From NCBI GenBank assembly GCA_903844775.1, contig CAIMUZ010000174.1, positions 1-53,430 of the forward strand: a DNA stretch of 53,430 nt. The letters are read 5' to 3'. Under the pieces are notes generated by a model. It was given only the letters and a program-made list of their open reading frames with translations. It had not been told where the DNA came from and searched no databases. This stretch comes from an uncultured Burkholderiales bacterium (GTDB lineage: Bacteria > Pseudomonadota > Gammaproteobacteria > Burkholderiales > Burkholderiaceae_C). The translations under genes were made by a program, and so were the position numbers. Position 1 is the stretch's first letter, and each line of letters begins with the position of its first letter. Shown in pieces: positions 8,819 through 18,068 of the stretch.

Positions 8819-10459
8819 TTACTTTTTAATGTCAAAGCCCGTGTAACCGTTGTTCGCAATCGCCGTGCACTCCTCCCTGTAGCGTCCAACACCCCCCACA
8901 TAGGGCATGAACACGCGGGGTTTCCCTGGCACATTGGCACCCATGTACCATGAATTGGCATTCAGAAATAAAGTGGCACTGGCAAGTTGGTTGACATGCG
9001 CTACCCAGTTATTTTCAGCTGCCTGTGTCGCTTCAATCTGAGCGCATGAGTTTGCAGTCAAATGCTGAATGCAATCACTGATCCACTCCACATGCTGTTC
9101 AATTGAAACAATCACATTGCTTAAGACAGAAGGGCTGCCAGGTCCTGTGACCATGAATAGATTAGGAAAGCCAGCGGTCATCAGACCTAAATAAGTAAGC
9201 GGCCCTGCACGCCACTTTTCTGCCAAGGTGAGTCCGCTAGAGGTTCGAATGTCAATATTCAAGATGGCACCAGTAATGGCATCAAATCCGGTTGCATAAA
9301 TAAGCGCATCCAATTTGTATTCAGCAACGCTGGTCTTCACACCTGCTTCTGTAATTTCTTGAATGGGCGTGCTTCGAATGTCTACCAGGGAAACATTGTC
9401 TTTATTGAAGGTTTCAAAGTATTGGGTATCTAAGCACAAGCGTTTGGTACCAATGTAAATATCTCTAGGTGTCAGTTTTTCAGCCAATTCAGGGTTTTTC
9501 ACGCGCGACTGAATTTTTCTGCGCGCAAAGTCTGCTGCTGTTTCATTGGCTGCAGCCAAAAGCATGATGTCTTTATATGTCCGCGTGTAAGCAGTTCCAC
9601 CCGCTTGCCAACGAAATTCATAGGCAAGATCTCGTTCTTGGGGCGTCGCCTCGAGTGCTGACAGGGTTGGCAAGGGATAACTCGCCACACCTGTTGGGCT
9701 GACTTTTGCACGTTTTCTAAGGTCGATATAGTTTTGCTTAATTTCTTGAACTTCAGCTTCTTTCAAAGGTCTGTTGCCCGCAGGCAAACTGAAAGTAGGG
9801 GTTCGTTGAAAAACAAATAATTGATGCGCTTGCTTAGCGACTTCTGGAATAGTCTGAACGCCTGAAGAGCCCGTTCCGATAACACCCACGGTTTTCCCCG
9901 TAAAGTCCACCGGCTCATGGGGCCATAAGCCGGTGTGATATGTGCTCCCCTTGAATAGATCACGTCCTTTAATTTCAGGTGGTTTTGCTGCTGACAAACA
10001 ACCCGTGGCCATGACACAAAACTGCGTATTAACTATTTGACCTTTATCCGTAGTGACGGTCCATCGACCGGTTGCCTCGTTAAAAATAGCCGAGCGGACA
10101 CGGGTGTTGAACTGAACATCTCGCCTTAGGTCGAATCGATCAGCCACGTGGTTGATGTATCTCAGAATTTCTGGTTGGGTTGCATAGCGCTCTGTCCAAT
10201 CCCACTCCTGCTGCAACTCTTCAGAAAAAGAATACGAATACTCCATGCTTTCAACATCGCAACGAGCGCCTGGATAACGGTTCCAAAACCAAGTTCCTCC
10301 GACATCACTCCCCGCCTCAATCACTTGAACCTGAAGACCCAAGCCACGCAAGCGATACAGCATGTAAAGGCCAGCAAAGCCAGCGCCCACAACAACCACG
10401 TCCACATTGGATTTCAATGCAGTTAATTCTTCGCTTGAGCCATGGGTTTGACCTGACAT
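8819..10459 (-). CDS. Baeyer-Villiger flavin monooxygenase
   Basis: A type I Baeyer-Villiger monooxygenase of 546 residues, close to the 540-odd of cyclohexanone monooxygenase. It inserts oxygen next to a ketone using FAD, NADPH and O2, giving an ester or lactone. Visible are the FAD-binding GAGFAGLYMLYRL (about 24-36), the BVMO fingerprint FKGSTYHTGLWP (about 170), the NADPH-binding GTGSSG and the ATG-type motif YATGFDAITG near residue 380. GGAGA precedes the ATG at 10459. It is the last gene of the livHMGF-binding protein-hydrolase operon, 18 bases after the hydrolase. Oxygenation followed by ester hydrolysis is a coherent pair. The substrate, cyclic or open-chain, is unknown. Confidence 0.93.
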   Translation of the reverse strand: MSGQTHGSSEELTALKSNVDVVVVGAGFAGLYMLYRLRGLGLQVQVIEAGSDVGGTWFWNRYPGARCDVESMEYSYSFSEELQQEWDWTERYATQPEILRYINHVADRFDLRRDVQFNTRVRSAIFNEATGRWTVTTDKGQIVNTQFCVMATGCLSAAKPPEIKGRDLFKGSTYHTGLWPHEPVDFTGKTVGVIGTGSSGVQTIPEVAKQAHQLFVFQRTPTFSLPAGNRPLKEAEVQEIKQNYIDLRKRAKVSPTGVASYPLPTLSALEATPQERDLAYEFRWQAGGTAYTRTYKDIMLLAAANETAADFARRKIQSRVKNPELAEKLTPRDIYIGTKRLCLDTQYFETFNKDNVSLVDIRSTPIQEITEAGVKTSVAEYKLDALIYATGFDAITGAILNIDIRTSSGLTLAEKWRAGPLTYLGLMTAGFPNLFMVTGPGSPSVLSNVIVSIEQHVEWISDCIQHLTANSCAQIEATQAAENNWVAHVNQLASATLFLNANSWYMGANVPGKPRVFMPYVGGVGRYREECTAIANNGYTGFDIKK

Positions 10460-10477
10460 TTTTATCTCCGAAAATAC

Positions 10478-11401
10478 TTAAATATTGCGAGCGCTCTGAC
10501 ATGCAGATTTAACAGCCAATGCCAAATCGCTGACAGCGGTGTCGGCCGTATCAAGCAAGTTCATCATTCGAATAAAGCCATGTGTCACACCTTCGTAACG
10601 GCAAAGCTCAACCTTCACGCCTTCTGACTTCAGCAAGTCTGCAAACATCTCGCCTTCGTCGCGCAAGACATCGTATTCAGCTGTTGCTATCCAAACAGGA
10701 GGGAATCTAGACCATGACTTTTCTTGTAAAGGTGAAATGCGCGGATCTAACCATAAAGACTCTTTTGCATAATGATTGAAAAACCAAGTCATGTCTTTGC
10801 TGGACAAGGGCAAATTGCTTCCGTAGGTTTTATAACTCTGGGTTCGCATCGGGCCATCTGTGACTGGATAGACCAATGCAAGCAGGGTCACGTCGATTTC
10901 TAATCGCAAGGCATTGACTGCAACAATGGCCAGATTGGCACCGGCACTGTCTCCACCTACGATCAATGGTAAGCGTGACTTTGAATATCGGGACCACAAG
11001 CCATCAGCCCATCGCATACTGTCTTCGGCATCTTCTAGACCTGCTGGAAAAGGAAACTCTGGCGCTAGTCGATAATCAACCAAGACAACAACACATTCGC
11101 TTCGTTTTGCAATATTACGGGCTAAGGTATCAAAATCGTCTAAGGCGCCCGCAACCCATCCGCCACCGTGCAAGTAAACGACAACGCCCAAAGGATTTTC
11201 TGAGGGCAGAAACAAGCGTCCACTGACTGAGCCAGATCGGGTAGGAATCTGGAGTTCAGTGACAGCGGTCAATTCTGGGCCTTTACCCAATGCAGCTCGG
11301 CTGGCGGCAACGATGGCACGTGCGTCTGATGGACTACCCGAAGATATTTCTGGCCGGCCTGGCTGAGCCAACATTTTTTCTAAGAAAGGATGCAAAGGCA
11401 T
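10478..11401 (-). CDS. alpha/beta hydrolase, HSL-type esterase
   Basis: A hormone-sensitive-lipase type carboxylesterase of 307 residues. It has the oxyanion-hole motif YLHGGGW (about 76-82) and the nucleophile motif GGDSAGAN. The acid and base of the triad lie in YDVLRDEG and THGF near the C-terminus. It lies 18 bases upstream of the Baeyer-Villiger monooxygenase in the same operon, so the natural job is hydrolysis of the lactone or ester that enzyme makes (ChnC-like role). The length also matches ChnC enzymes. GGAG precedes the ATG at 11401. Confidence 0.88.
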   Translation of the reverse strand: MPLHPFLEKMLAQPGRPEISSGSPSDARAIVAASRAALGKGPELTAVTELQIPTRSGSVSGRLFLPSENPLGVVVYLHGGGWVAGALDDFDTLARNIAKRSECVVVLVDYRLAPEFPFPAGLEDAEDSMRWADGLWSRYSKSRLPLIVGGDSAGANLAIVAVNALRLEIDVTLLALVYPVTDGPMRTQSYKTYGSNLPLSSKDMTWFFNHYAKESLWLDPRISPLQEKSWSRFPPVWIATAEYDVLRDEGEMFADLLKSEGVKVELCRYEGVTHGFIRMMNLLDTADTAVSDLALAVKSACQSARNI

Positions 11402-11481
11402 TGGGTAACTCCATCATTCAAATGAAAATGAATGCTGCTTGCACGCATGGCAATGCAGCATCCACTCTCAAAGTTGCAATA

Positions 11482-12663
11482 TTACTTCTTGCAATCTGAG
11501 CCCACAGGTGGCGCAACTTTGCTCATGGCTTGAATTTCTCTGACAGCAAAATCACCCTTGCCTTCAGCCACTTTGATGGCACGCGTGATGACCATGGAGC
11601 GAAGGATTTGGTGATCCGCTGCTCGCATTTCGACGTCACCCACAATGGTGGCTGTTTTCAAACCAGACAATGCCGCACGGACTGCTGCAGTGTCTGTTGA
11701 TTTGGCGTTGGCGATGGCTTGGTGAATCAGTTCAAATGAAATATAGGTATCTGCATCTACAAACGTTGGCTTGCGCTTGAAGCGAGCTTCAAATGCTTTC
11801 ACAAAAGCGGCGTTACGCTCACCAGGCATGGACCAATAATAGCTTTGAGCAGATACGATACCGGCGGTTGTGTCACCTTGAGCGTCAATCAACATTTCGT
11901 TGGTTGAGAATACGGAAAAAACCGTTTTGTATTTGGAAAATAAGCCAAAGGGTTGCTGTTGTTTGGCCAAAGTCACGCCTGCTGAACCTGGATAGAGAAC
12001 CATCAAACCATCTGCTGGTTTGACCAGCAATTGAGAAATAAAGCTGCCAACGTCTGGCGCGCCTGGCGGAGAAAACACAACCTTCTGGACTTTGCCACCA
12101 TTCTCTTCAACCAGTTGTGTGAATTTCTTTGCATAGTCGTGTCCCAACGCATAGTCGGCCATGTAAAGATCCCAAGTCTTTGCAGGATTCTCTTTCAGCA
12201 AAGAGCGCAGGCTGTTCACAAATGCCGAGTCGTTGTGACCGACTCGGAAATAATTTGCCTGACAGCTTTTGCCCGTCAAATCATCTGCGGCAGAAGTGGT
12301 ATCGACGAAAATGGCGTTCATGGCGGCTAGCCTGGGTGAAAGCGCGAGCGACGTACTAGAGCTGCTCAAACCAGTAAAGATGTTAGCGCCTTGTTGCTCC
12401 ACCAATCTATTGGCTGCAGCCAATGCAGCTGCTGGTGTACCTGCATGTGATTGCGATACAAGCTCATATTTACGACCTAAGACGCCACCTCTGGCATTCA
12501 GATTTTCAATGGCCAAAGTTGCACCATCTCTGATGAAAGGCGCGAACACGGCAAACGGACCTGAATCAAAATTGATCAGGCCTATCTTGACAGTTTCTTG
12601 CGCAATGGCACTACCCTGCATAACCACTGAGGCTATGGCTGCTGTGAGAAATTTACGAATCAT
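11482..12663 (-). CDS. ABC transporter substrate-binding protein, branched-chain type
   Basis: A periplasmic binding protein (Leu/Ile/Val-binding fold) of 393 residues. A signal peptide (MIRKFLTAAIASVVMQGSAIAQ) precedes ETVKIGLINFDSGPFAVFAPF. The two-lobed domain includes YMADYALGHDYAKKF. A CEK-like Cys pair near the C-terminus (GSDCKK) is common in the aromatic/branched-chain subgroup. AGGAGA lies before the ATG at 12663. It belongs to the livH-livM-livG-livF transporter upstream. Given the monooxygenase and hydrolase downstream, the ligand is probably a carboxylate or aromatic/alicyclic compound and not an amino acid. That is inferred from context only. Confidence 0.9.
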   Translation of the reverse strand: MIRKFLTAAIASVVMQGSAIAQETVKIGLINFDSGPFAVFAPFIRDGATLAIENLNARGGVLGRKYELVSQSHAGTPAAALAAANRLVEQQGANIFTGLSSSSTSLALSPRLAAMNAIFVDTTSAADDLTGKSCQANYFRVGHNDSAFVNSLRSLLKENPAKTWDLYMADYALGHDYAKKFTQLVEENGGKVQKVVFSPPGAPDVGSFISQLLVKPADGLMVLYPGSAGVTLAKQQQPFGLFSKYKTVFSVFSTNEMLIDAQGDTTAGIVSAQSYYWSMPGERNAAFVKAFEARFKRKPTFVDADTYISFELIHQAIANAKSTDTAAVRAALSGLKTATIVGDVEMRAADHQILRSMVITRAIKVAEGKGDFAVREIQAMSKVAPPVGSDCKK

Positions 12664-12682
12664 GAAAGTCTCCTTAGTTAAA

Positions 12683-13378
12683 TTAAAAAGCCAAGGCAGC
12701 TTGATGCTGCTCTTTATCTATGTTCTCTGTCAGGCCGCGGTCGATGATTTCGCCTTTGGCCATGACGACAAATCGCTGACTGACCCTGCGCACCAAATTC
12801 AAGTGCTGCTCCACCATCAAAAGTCCCGTGCCCTCGGCACGAATCTCATTGAAAATTCGGGCTAATTCATCCACCAAAACGGGGGACAAACCTTCAGAAG
12901 GTTCATCCAAAAGCAAAACGCGAGGGTTCCCCAGCAAAGCACGGCCAACCGCTAACATTTGTTGCTGACCACCACTCAAAGCGTTCCCCATCTTTTCCTG
13001 ACGTTCTTCCAATACGGGAAAAAGTTTGAAAACAGAACGCATGTCCCAGCGACCTTGACGGCCCGTTGCAGCACCCAGCCGCAAGTTATCACCGACAGTC
13101 AGGTGGGGCAATATCATTCGACCTTGTGGGGAAATCGTCACCCCGTACTTAGCTGCCATAAAAGCAGGCTTGCTGTTCAAAATTTTCCCGTCAACCTCAA
13201 GGATGCCCTTGCTGATGGTGGTTCCGCCAAAGAAAGACATGATGAGGGTTGACTTTCCAGCACCATTTTTCCCAACCACCGCAACAGATTCACCCTCGTG
13301 AACTTCGAGATCAATATTGCGCAATACAACAGACTTTCCATACCCGGCACTCAAACCTTGAACTCGAATAAAGCTCAT
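12683..13378 (-). CDS. livF: ABC transporter ATP-binding protein, LivF type
   Basis: The second ATPase of a branched-chain type (HAAT) importer, 231 residues. It has Walker A GKNGAGKST, signature ALSGGQQQM and Walker B VLLLDEPSEGLSP, the last typical of LivF. The ORF track begins at a TTG (13393). The ATG at 13378 is preferred because GGAGGG stands 7 bases before it and the protein then opens MSFIRVQGLSAGYG. It lies 73 bases after livG and 19 bases before the binding-protein gene. Confidence 0.92.
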   Translation of the reverse strand: MSFIRVQGLSAGYGKSVVLRNIDLEVHEGESVAVVGKNGAGKSTLIMSFFGGTTISKGILEVDGKILNSKPAFMAAKYGVTISPQGRMILPHLTVGDNLRLGAATGRQGRWDMRSVFKLFPVLEERQEKMGNALSGGQQQMLAVGRALLGNPRVLLLDEPSEGLSPVLVDELARIFNEIRAEGTGLLMVEQHLNLVRRVSQRFVVMAKGEIIDRGLTENIDKEQHQAALAF

Positions 13379-13451
13379 GAAAGTGCCCTCCAAAGGGCTG
13401 TATCTAATGAAGTCTTTGTCATCTGCATCAACAAGTTATTTGGAAAATTCC

Positions 13452-14150
13452 TCATGCGCTCGATCCAAGATAGGCAGAAATGACTTCTGGATGACCCCGA
13501 ACTTCTGCGGGAGTTCCAGTGGTTAGCAATCTACCCAAGTCCAATGCAGTGATGGCATCGCAAAATTTAAAAACTGCTTCGACGTCATGCTCTACAACCA
13601 ATGCCGTGACATTGCGTTGACGAACAACCGCCAACAAATGTTCAAATAGCTTGACAGTCTCAGCTGTCGACAATCCTGCTGCAGGTTCGTCCAGTAGCAT
13701 GAGGCTGGGTTGTCCAACCAAGGCGAGCGCAATGTCAACCCGTCGCTGATCACCGTATGCAATGCTGTCTGCCATCAAGTCATACATGTCATTGAGTTCA
13801 AGCGTGTCCAAAATGCTGTGCAAATCCTTTTCTCCCAACTGAGTTGCAACCATCTCAAGTTGTTGACCCACCGTGATTCCAGGAAAAATACTGGTGCGCT
13901 GAAAAGAGCGCGACATTCCCATTCGACGTCGCCATTCAATAGGGCGTGACGTGATGTCAATGCCATTCATGAACACCCGTCCTTGCGTCGGTTTACATCG
14001 ACCCGTGATAGCGTCCATCAATGTGGACTTACCCGCACCATTGGGGCCAATCACACCATGCAATACACCCTTTTGAGACACCGCCAGATTCACGGCATCT
14101 AAGGCTTTAACGCTGCCATACGACACACTGAGATCTTCAATTCGAAGCAT
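13452..14150 (-). CDS. livG: ABC transporter ATP-binding protein, LivG type
   Basis: The first ATPase of the importer, 232 residues. It has Walker A GPNGAGKST, an ABC signature region that reads SIAYGDQRRVDIA instead of the usual LSYG(K/Q)QR, and Walker B LMLLDEPAAGLS. It overlaps livM by 14 bases, which suggests translational coupling. It is paired with the LivF ATPase downstream to power the LivHM channel. Confidence 0.92.
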   Translation of the reverse strand: MLRIEDLSVSYGSVKALDAVNLAVSQKGVLHGVIGPNGAGKSTLMDAITGRCKPTQGRVFMNGIDITSRPIEWRRRMGMSRSFQRTSIFPGITVGQQLEMVATQLGEKDLHSILDTLELNDMYDLMADSIAYGDQRRVDIALALVGQPSLMLLDEPAAGLSTAETVKLFEHLLAVVRQRNVTALVVEHDVEAVFKFCDAITALDLGRLLTTGTPAEVRGHPEVISAYLGSSA

Positions 14151-15144
14151 GATGACGCCCCGTTAAGCGGTTAATCCCGCTTTGCACAAACCCCATAGCA
14201 CCTTTTGGAAATGCCACTACGACGATCACCACGCCCAAACCTGTTAACAATTCAAGGTGTCCGCTGGCACCAAACTGATCCTGACCAATTGTGTAAAGAA
14301 GAGCACCCAAAATAGGCCCCGTCACGACCGTCGCCCCACCAATCAACATGGACACCAACGAGTTAGCGCCCGTTGTAAAGTCCAGTAACTCGGGCGATGC
14401 AAACGCAGAATGCAAACCCACCAGCAAACCAGAAACGGCAGCAATGAAACCTGCCAATCCAAAAGCCAGTACCCTTGGAACATAGGTATTGAAACCGGAG
14501 AAGCGCATCCGCTCTTCATTGGCCTTGGTAGCGCGCAAAATCTCTCCGGCCCGAGACTGGCCGACCCACCAAGCCAATAACATCACACCGCAAAGCGCCA
14601 GCCATGCCACCGTCCAAAAGTTAGCTGGACGCGCCAATTCAGCTTGCGTCATCCCAAAAAAGTTGCCACTCCAATTCAAGGTGAGGCCATCATCTGCCCC
14701 TGTCACCTCTCGGTAAGCGGTGAGCTTGACCACTGAATGCAGCATTTGGGCCAAGGCCAATGTCATCATGGCAAATGGTAGAGGTCTTGCGCGAACCAAC
14801 ACCATGCCAATGAGCAAGCTGATCAGCGTAGAGGAGGCCAGACAAAATACAGCTGCGCTAGTGACATCCCAATTGAAATGCATCACCGCAATGCCAAATA
14901 AATAGGTTGCACCGCCCGTAAAACCTGCTGCACCAAACATAATGAGACCACACTGATGGGCTAAAAATCCGATGGAAAGCGCAGCGATGCCCAGCGTGAT
15001 GGCATTGATGAAAAGACCTAAATAGAAGGTACTTTTGATCAGGCTTGGAATGGCCAAACCAGACAGTACGATGATCAGTATGACCACATACAAAAAGATT
15101 TTGGAAGATCCAAGGGTGGAAAAAAGAGACGTGGACTTCATCAT
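14137..15144 (-). CDS. livM: ABC transporter permease, LivM type
   Basis: A membrane permease of the branched-chain type importer, with about ten hydrophobic segments and the family stretch ANEERMRFSGFNTYVPRVLAFGLAGFIAAVSGLL. The ORF track extends to 15333, but the first 63 residues are a shadow of livH in another frame. The start is the ATG at 15144, which overlaps the livH stop as ATGA (a second ATG follows directly). That gives 335 residues and opens MMKSTSLFSTLG. Confidence 0.91.
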   Translation of the reverse strand: MMKSTSLFSTLGSSKIFLYVVILIIVLSGLAIPSLIKSTFYLGLFINAITLGIAALSIGFLAHQCGLIMFGAAGFTGGATYLFGIAVMHFNWDVTSAAVFCLASSTLISLLIGMVLVRARPLPFAMMTLALAQMLHSVVKLTAYREVTGADDGLTLNWSGNFFGMTQAELARPANFWTVAWLALCGVMLLAWWVGQSRAGEILRATKANEERMRFSGFNTYVPRVLAFGLAGFIAAVSGLLVGLHSAFASPELLDFTTGANSLVSMLIGGATVVTGPILGALLYTIGQDQFGASGHLELLTGLGVVIVVVAFPKGAMGFVQSGINRLTGRHHASN

Positions 15145-16013
15145 GCAACCCGCCCTTTTCCAAAACCTTGAGGGCGCCACAGTAAGACAAAGAACAACAG
15201 CAAGTAAGGCGTCATCACCGACATCAAAGGCGAGACAATGCTGCCAATGACTTGAATGAAACCATAGACCACAGAGGCCACAATGGCCCCGCCAATGCTG
15301 CCCAAGCCCCCCACCACGACAACGATAAGGCAACTGATCAGAATGTTAGCGCCCATGTTGGGGTCTACGGAGAGATAAGGGCCAGCCAAAACACCTGCCA
15401 GGCCTGAAAAACCAGTTCCCAAACAAACCACAAACAAACTCAACCGGTCTGTGTTCACACCCATCATGCGTGCCACCATTGGCAATTGACTCACGGCCCG
15501 CACATGCATGCCTGACTTTGTCCACTTCAACCAAGCAGCTAACAACGCACAAGTGCCAAAACCTACCAAAATCAAAAATAGCCGGTATGCCGGATAGGGT
15601 CGGCCGAACAGATCTACCGCGCCAGACAGTGCGGGTGGCATGGCCACAGAGAGGGGTGAAGTTCCCCAAGTTGTATTGACCACATGCCCCAACATTAGCG
15701 CAATGCCAAACGTGATCAAGGCCACATCCATGTGTGCTCTTTTTTGCAGCGGACGCAACACCGCGTATTCAAAAACAACACCCAGGCCCGCCAATAAAAT
15801 TGGAACCACGGCCAAGGCCACCCAAAAGTTGAACCTTGCTGCCACTGCAAAACCAAGGTAGGCCCCTAGCATGTACAAAGCGCCATGCGCAAAGTTCATG
15901 ACATCTCGCAAACCGAAGATGAGTGCCAAGCCACTTGCCAAAATGGTCAGTAGCGATGACAAGGCCAATGCATTGGCCAGTTGGATGACAGAAAAGCTTT
16001 GTAATAAATCCAT
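15141..16013 (-). CDS. livH: ABC transporter permease, LivH type
   Basis: The LivH permease, 290 residues, mostly membrane-spanning. It has the family motifs GLRDVMNFAHGALYMLGAY near residue 35, and VGGLGSIGGAIVASVVYG and LLWRPQGFGKGR at the end. It is the first gene of a seven-gene minus-strand operon: livH, livM, livG, livF, binding protein, hydrolase, Baeyer-Villiger monooxygenase. One copy of the LysR-block palindrome (16115-16128) lies about 100 bases upstream of its ATG at 16013. Confidence 0.92.
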   Translation of the reverse strand: MDLLQSFSVIQLANALALSSLLTILASGLALIFGLRDVMNFAHGALYMLGAYLGFAVAARFNFWVALAVVPILLAGLGVVFEYAVLRPLQKRAHMDVALITFGIALMLGHVVNTTWGTSPLSVAMPPALSGAVDLFGRPYPAYRLFLILVGFGTCALLAAWLKWTKSGMHVRAVSQLPMVARMMGVNTDRLSLFVVCLGTGFSGLAGVLAGPYLSVDPNMGANILISCLIVVVVGGLGSIGGAIVASVVYGFIQVIGSIVSPLMSVMTPYLLLFFVLLWRPQGFGKGRVA

Positions 16014-16114
16014 AATTTCAGTTCAAGGCATATGGGGTTTCTACCTACCTCCATGGCCTCGATTTCTGCGCTTGATCCTAGGTTCGATCCTTCTCAAAAT
16101 CAAATCAAATAATC

Positions 16115-16128
16115 TGAAGTATTGTTCA
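16115..16128 (+). promoter_or_regulatory. LysR-block operator, site a
   Basis: TGAAGTATTGTTCA, one mismatch from the shared 14-bp palindrome TGAAGAATTGTTCA, with AATAATC flanking its left side as at site c. It is 102 bases upstream of the livH ATG in the 280-base divergent gap (16014-16293), which holds no gene. Assignment to the LysR regulator at 22054 is inference. Confidence 0.55.
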
Positions 16129-16195
16129 ACATATACATCCTCTCAAATGGTCTACGGGATGACCAACTTTCAGATGGAGGGCGCCCTCTTCTTTG

Positions 16196-16209
16196 TGAAG
16201 AATCGTTCA
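16196..16209 (-). promoter_or_regulatory. LysR-block operator, site b
   Basis: TGAAGAATCGTTCA on the plus strand, one mismatch from the shared palindrome. Read on the minus strand it carries the ATTATC flank also seen at sites a and c. It lies 84 bases upstream of the receptor ATG at 16294, and its centre is 81 bases from site a in the opposite orientation. Confidence 0.55.
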
Positions 16210-16293
16210 GATAATTTAATTTGTCTCACCTTGAGCCATGCAGTACCCTCAAGCCGTATCTTTATCAAGAACATCACCTTCCGAGACTTGTCT

Positions 16294-17259
16294 ATGCTCA
16301 AACACTTTATCTGCGGCATTGCCTGCACAGCTTCTATGTTGTGGTCAATGCACGCACAAGCGCAAAATTTCCCCATCAAACCGATCACCTTGGTTGCGCC
16401 GTTTCCAGCGGGTTCTGTCACTGACAGCGTGACGCGCATCGTGGCCAAAGCATTGTCGGAGTCAATTGGGCAAGCGGTCATTGTGGACAACAAGGCCGGT
16501 GCCCAAGGCACCATTGGCGCAGCCTTTGTGGCCAATGCCAAGCCCGATGGCTACACCCTCTTGATGGGCTCGTCCGTCATGTTTGTCGCCAAAGGCATGT
16601 TCAAAACACTCTCTTACGACCCGATGGAAAGTTTTGTGCCGGTGGCGGGATTGGGATCTACGGCCATGATGTTTTTGGTGGCGCAATCCTCGCCTCTCAA
16701 ATCCATGGCAGACCTGGCCAAGGAAGCTAAAATTGCCAAGCAACATGTCAGCATGGCCTACGGCTCTCCAAGCGGCCAAGTGGCTGTGGCGCTCTTCTCG
16801 TCTGTGACCCAATCAGAACCAATCGCTGTCAGTTATCGCGGCATTCCTCAAGCCATCACAGACATGCTAGGCGGTCAAGTTCAAGTGGCCGTTGTGGACA
16901 TTGGCAGCGGCATGGCGCAAGTCAATGGACAGAAAGCGCGCGCTTTGGCCATATCCGCGGCAAACAGATCTGGTAGTGCACCTCAAGTGCCGACGCTTCA
17001 AGAAATATTTCCCAACGCCACGGGCTCGCTAGAAACCATCATTGCGGTGCAGGCACCAGCAGGTACGCCGGCCAGCGTGGTTGAAAAACTGGACGCCGCT
17101 TTTCAAAAAGCCATGAGCTCACCCGAAGTCAAGGCCCAATTTCAGGTGCTCAACACCAGTGTTTTGTCACTCTCTAGCAAACAACTGCAAGATCGACTGC
17201 GCGCAGACAACCCACGTTGGACCCAACTGATGGTCCAAGCAGGTATCGAACCTCAGTGA
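16294..17259 (+). CDS. Bug-type tripartite tricarboxylate transporter receptor, first copy
   Basis: A periplasmic solute receptor of the Bug/TctC family, 321 residues. It captures carboxylates for TctA/TctB transporters or acts as a sensor. The ORF track runs from 15871, but the region before 16294 has no coding character. The ATG there opens a signal peptide (MLKHFICGIACTASMLWSMHAQAQ). Family features are FPIKPITLVAPFPAGSVTD after cleavage, GAQGTIGAAFVANAKPDGYTLLMG and the C-terminal LQDRLRADNPRWTQLM. It is followed after 37 bases by an enoyl-CoA hydratase-like gene. No TctA or TctB gene is in the window. Confidence 0.9.
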   Translation: MLKHFICGIACTASMLWSMHAQAQNFPIKPITLVAPFPAGSVTDSVTRIVAKALSESIGQAVIVDNKAGAQGTIGAAFVANAKPDGYTLLMGSSVMFVAKGMFKTLSYDPMESFVPVAGLGSTAMMFLVAQSSPLKSMADLAKEAKIAKQHVSMAYGSPSGQVAVALFSSVTQSEPIAVSYRGIPQAITDMLGGQVQVAVVDIGSGMAQVNGQKARALAISAANRSGSAPQVPTLQEIFPNATGSLETIIAVQAPAGTPASVVEKLDAAFQKAMSSPEVKAQFQVLNTSVLSLSSKQLQDRLRADNPRWTQLMVQAGIEPQ

Positions 17260-17296
17260 TCGAAGCCAATTCTGAATTTCTAAAAAATACATTCAA

Positions 17297-18067
17297 ATGC
17301 TGACCTACAAGACCCACGAAGGCGTCGCCGAAATTCTGCTCAACAATCCGCCTGTAAATGGTATTACATCCGAGCTGTTAGACCAATTAATGGCATTTCT
17401 GCAGCAAGCAGGGGCAGACCACCAAGTGCGCGCGATCGTGATTGGCAGCGCCATTCCAGGTCGTTTTTGTGGCGGTCTTGATCTGCATAAATTCAGGGAA
17501 AGCTCTCCCAGCGAAGCCTATGAGGTGGTGAATAAACTTTACTTTCAGCTGTATGAGGTCAACTCCAACTTGCCCAAGCCTGTGATTGGCGCCATCACGG
17601 GTGCCGTTCGGGGTGGGGGCATGTCCATCGCCATTACCTGCGACATGTTGGTGGCCTCTGACAATGCCACATTTGGTTATCCCGAATTGGAAATTGGACT
17701 TCTGCCCTCCATCCACTTTCATCACTTACCCCGTCTCGTTGGCAAACAAAGAGCCTTTGATCTTTTGATGTCAGGACGCGCTTTTTCAGCGCAAGAAGCC
17801 CTGTCACTGGGCTTGGTCAGCAGCCTGGTACCTGAAAACCAAGTTCATCACAAAGCCATGGAACTGGCCAAGATGTTTGCCAAGAAATCGCCGGAACTCA
17901 TGCGTTTAGGCAAAGCTGGATTTATTCGTGCCACTGACAACGGCTATCGTCAAGGCGCAGCCAACGCCGTAGATTTGGTGTCGTCCGTGTTTGGCACCGC
18001 CGATTGTGCAGAAGGACTTTTAGCGTTTGTAGAAAAACGCAAACCTGTTTGGGGGCAGTCCATTTAA
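17297..18067 (+). CDS. enoyl-CoA hydratase/isomerase family protein
   Basis: A crotonase-fold protein of 256 residues. The oxyanion-hole segments are seen at IPGRFCGGLDLHKF and AVRGGGMSIAITCD. The position of hydratase Glu144 is occupied by Ser in GGGMS, while the second catalytic glutamate is kept in FGYPELEIGL. One-glutamate crotonases are often isomerases, hydrolases or other CoA enzymes, so a simple hydratase role is doubtful. It lies 37 bases after the receptor gene and converges with the CoA-transferase gene, leaving one base between the stops. Confidence 0.85.
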   Translation: MLTYKTHEGVAEILLNNPPVNGITSELLDQLMAFLQQAGADHQVRAIVIGSAIPGRFCGGLDLHKFRESSPSEAYEVVNKLYFQLYEVNSNLPKPVIGAITGAVRGGGMSIAITCDMLVASDNATFGYPELEIGLLPSIHFHHLPRLVGKQRAFDLLMSGRAFSAQEALSLGLVSSLVPENQVHHKAMELAKMFAKKSPELMRLGKAGFIRATDNGYRQGAANAVDLVSSVFGTADCAEGLLAFVEKRKPVWGQSI

Positions 18068-18068
18068 G

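Noticed and set aside
15145-15333. 63-residue extension of livM
   Set aside because: This is livH coding sequence read in another frame. The ATG at 15144 overlaps the livH stop in the usual way.
15871-16293. 141-residue N-terminal extension of the first receptor in the ORF track
   Set aside because: It covers the livH 5' end antisense and the intergenic operators. A clear signal peptide begins at the ATG at 16294.
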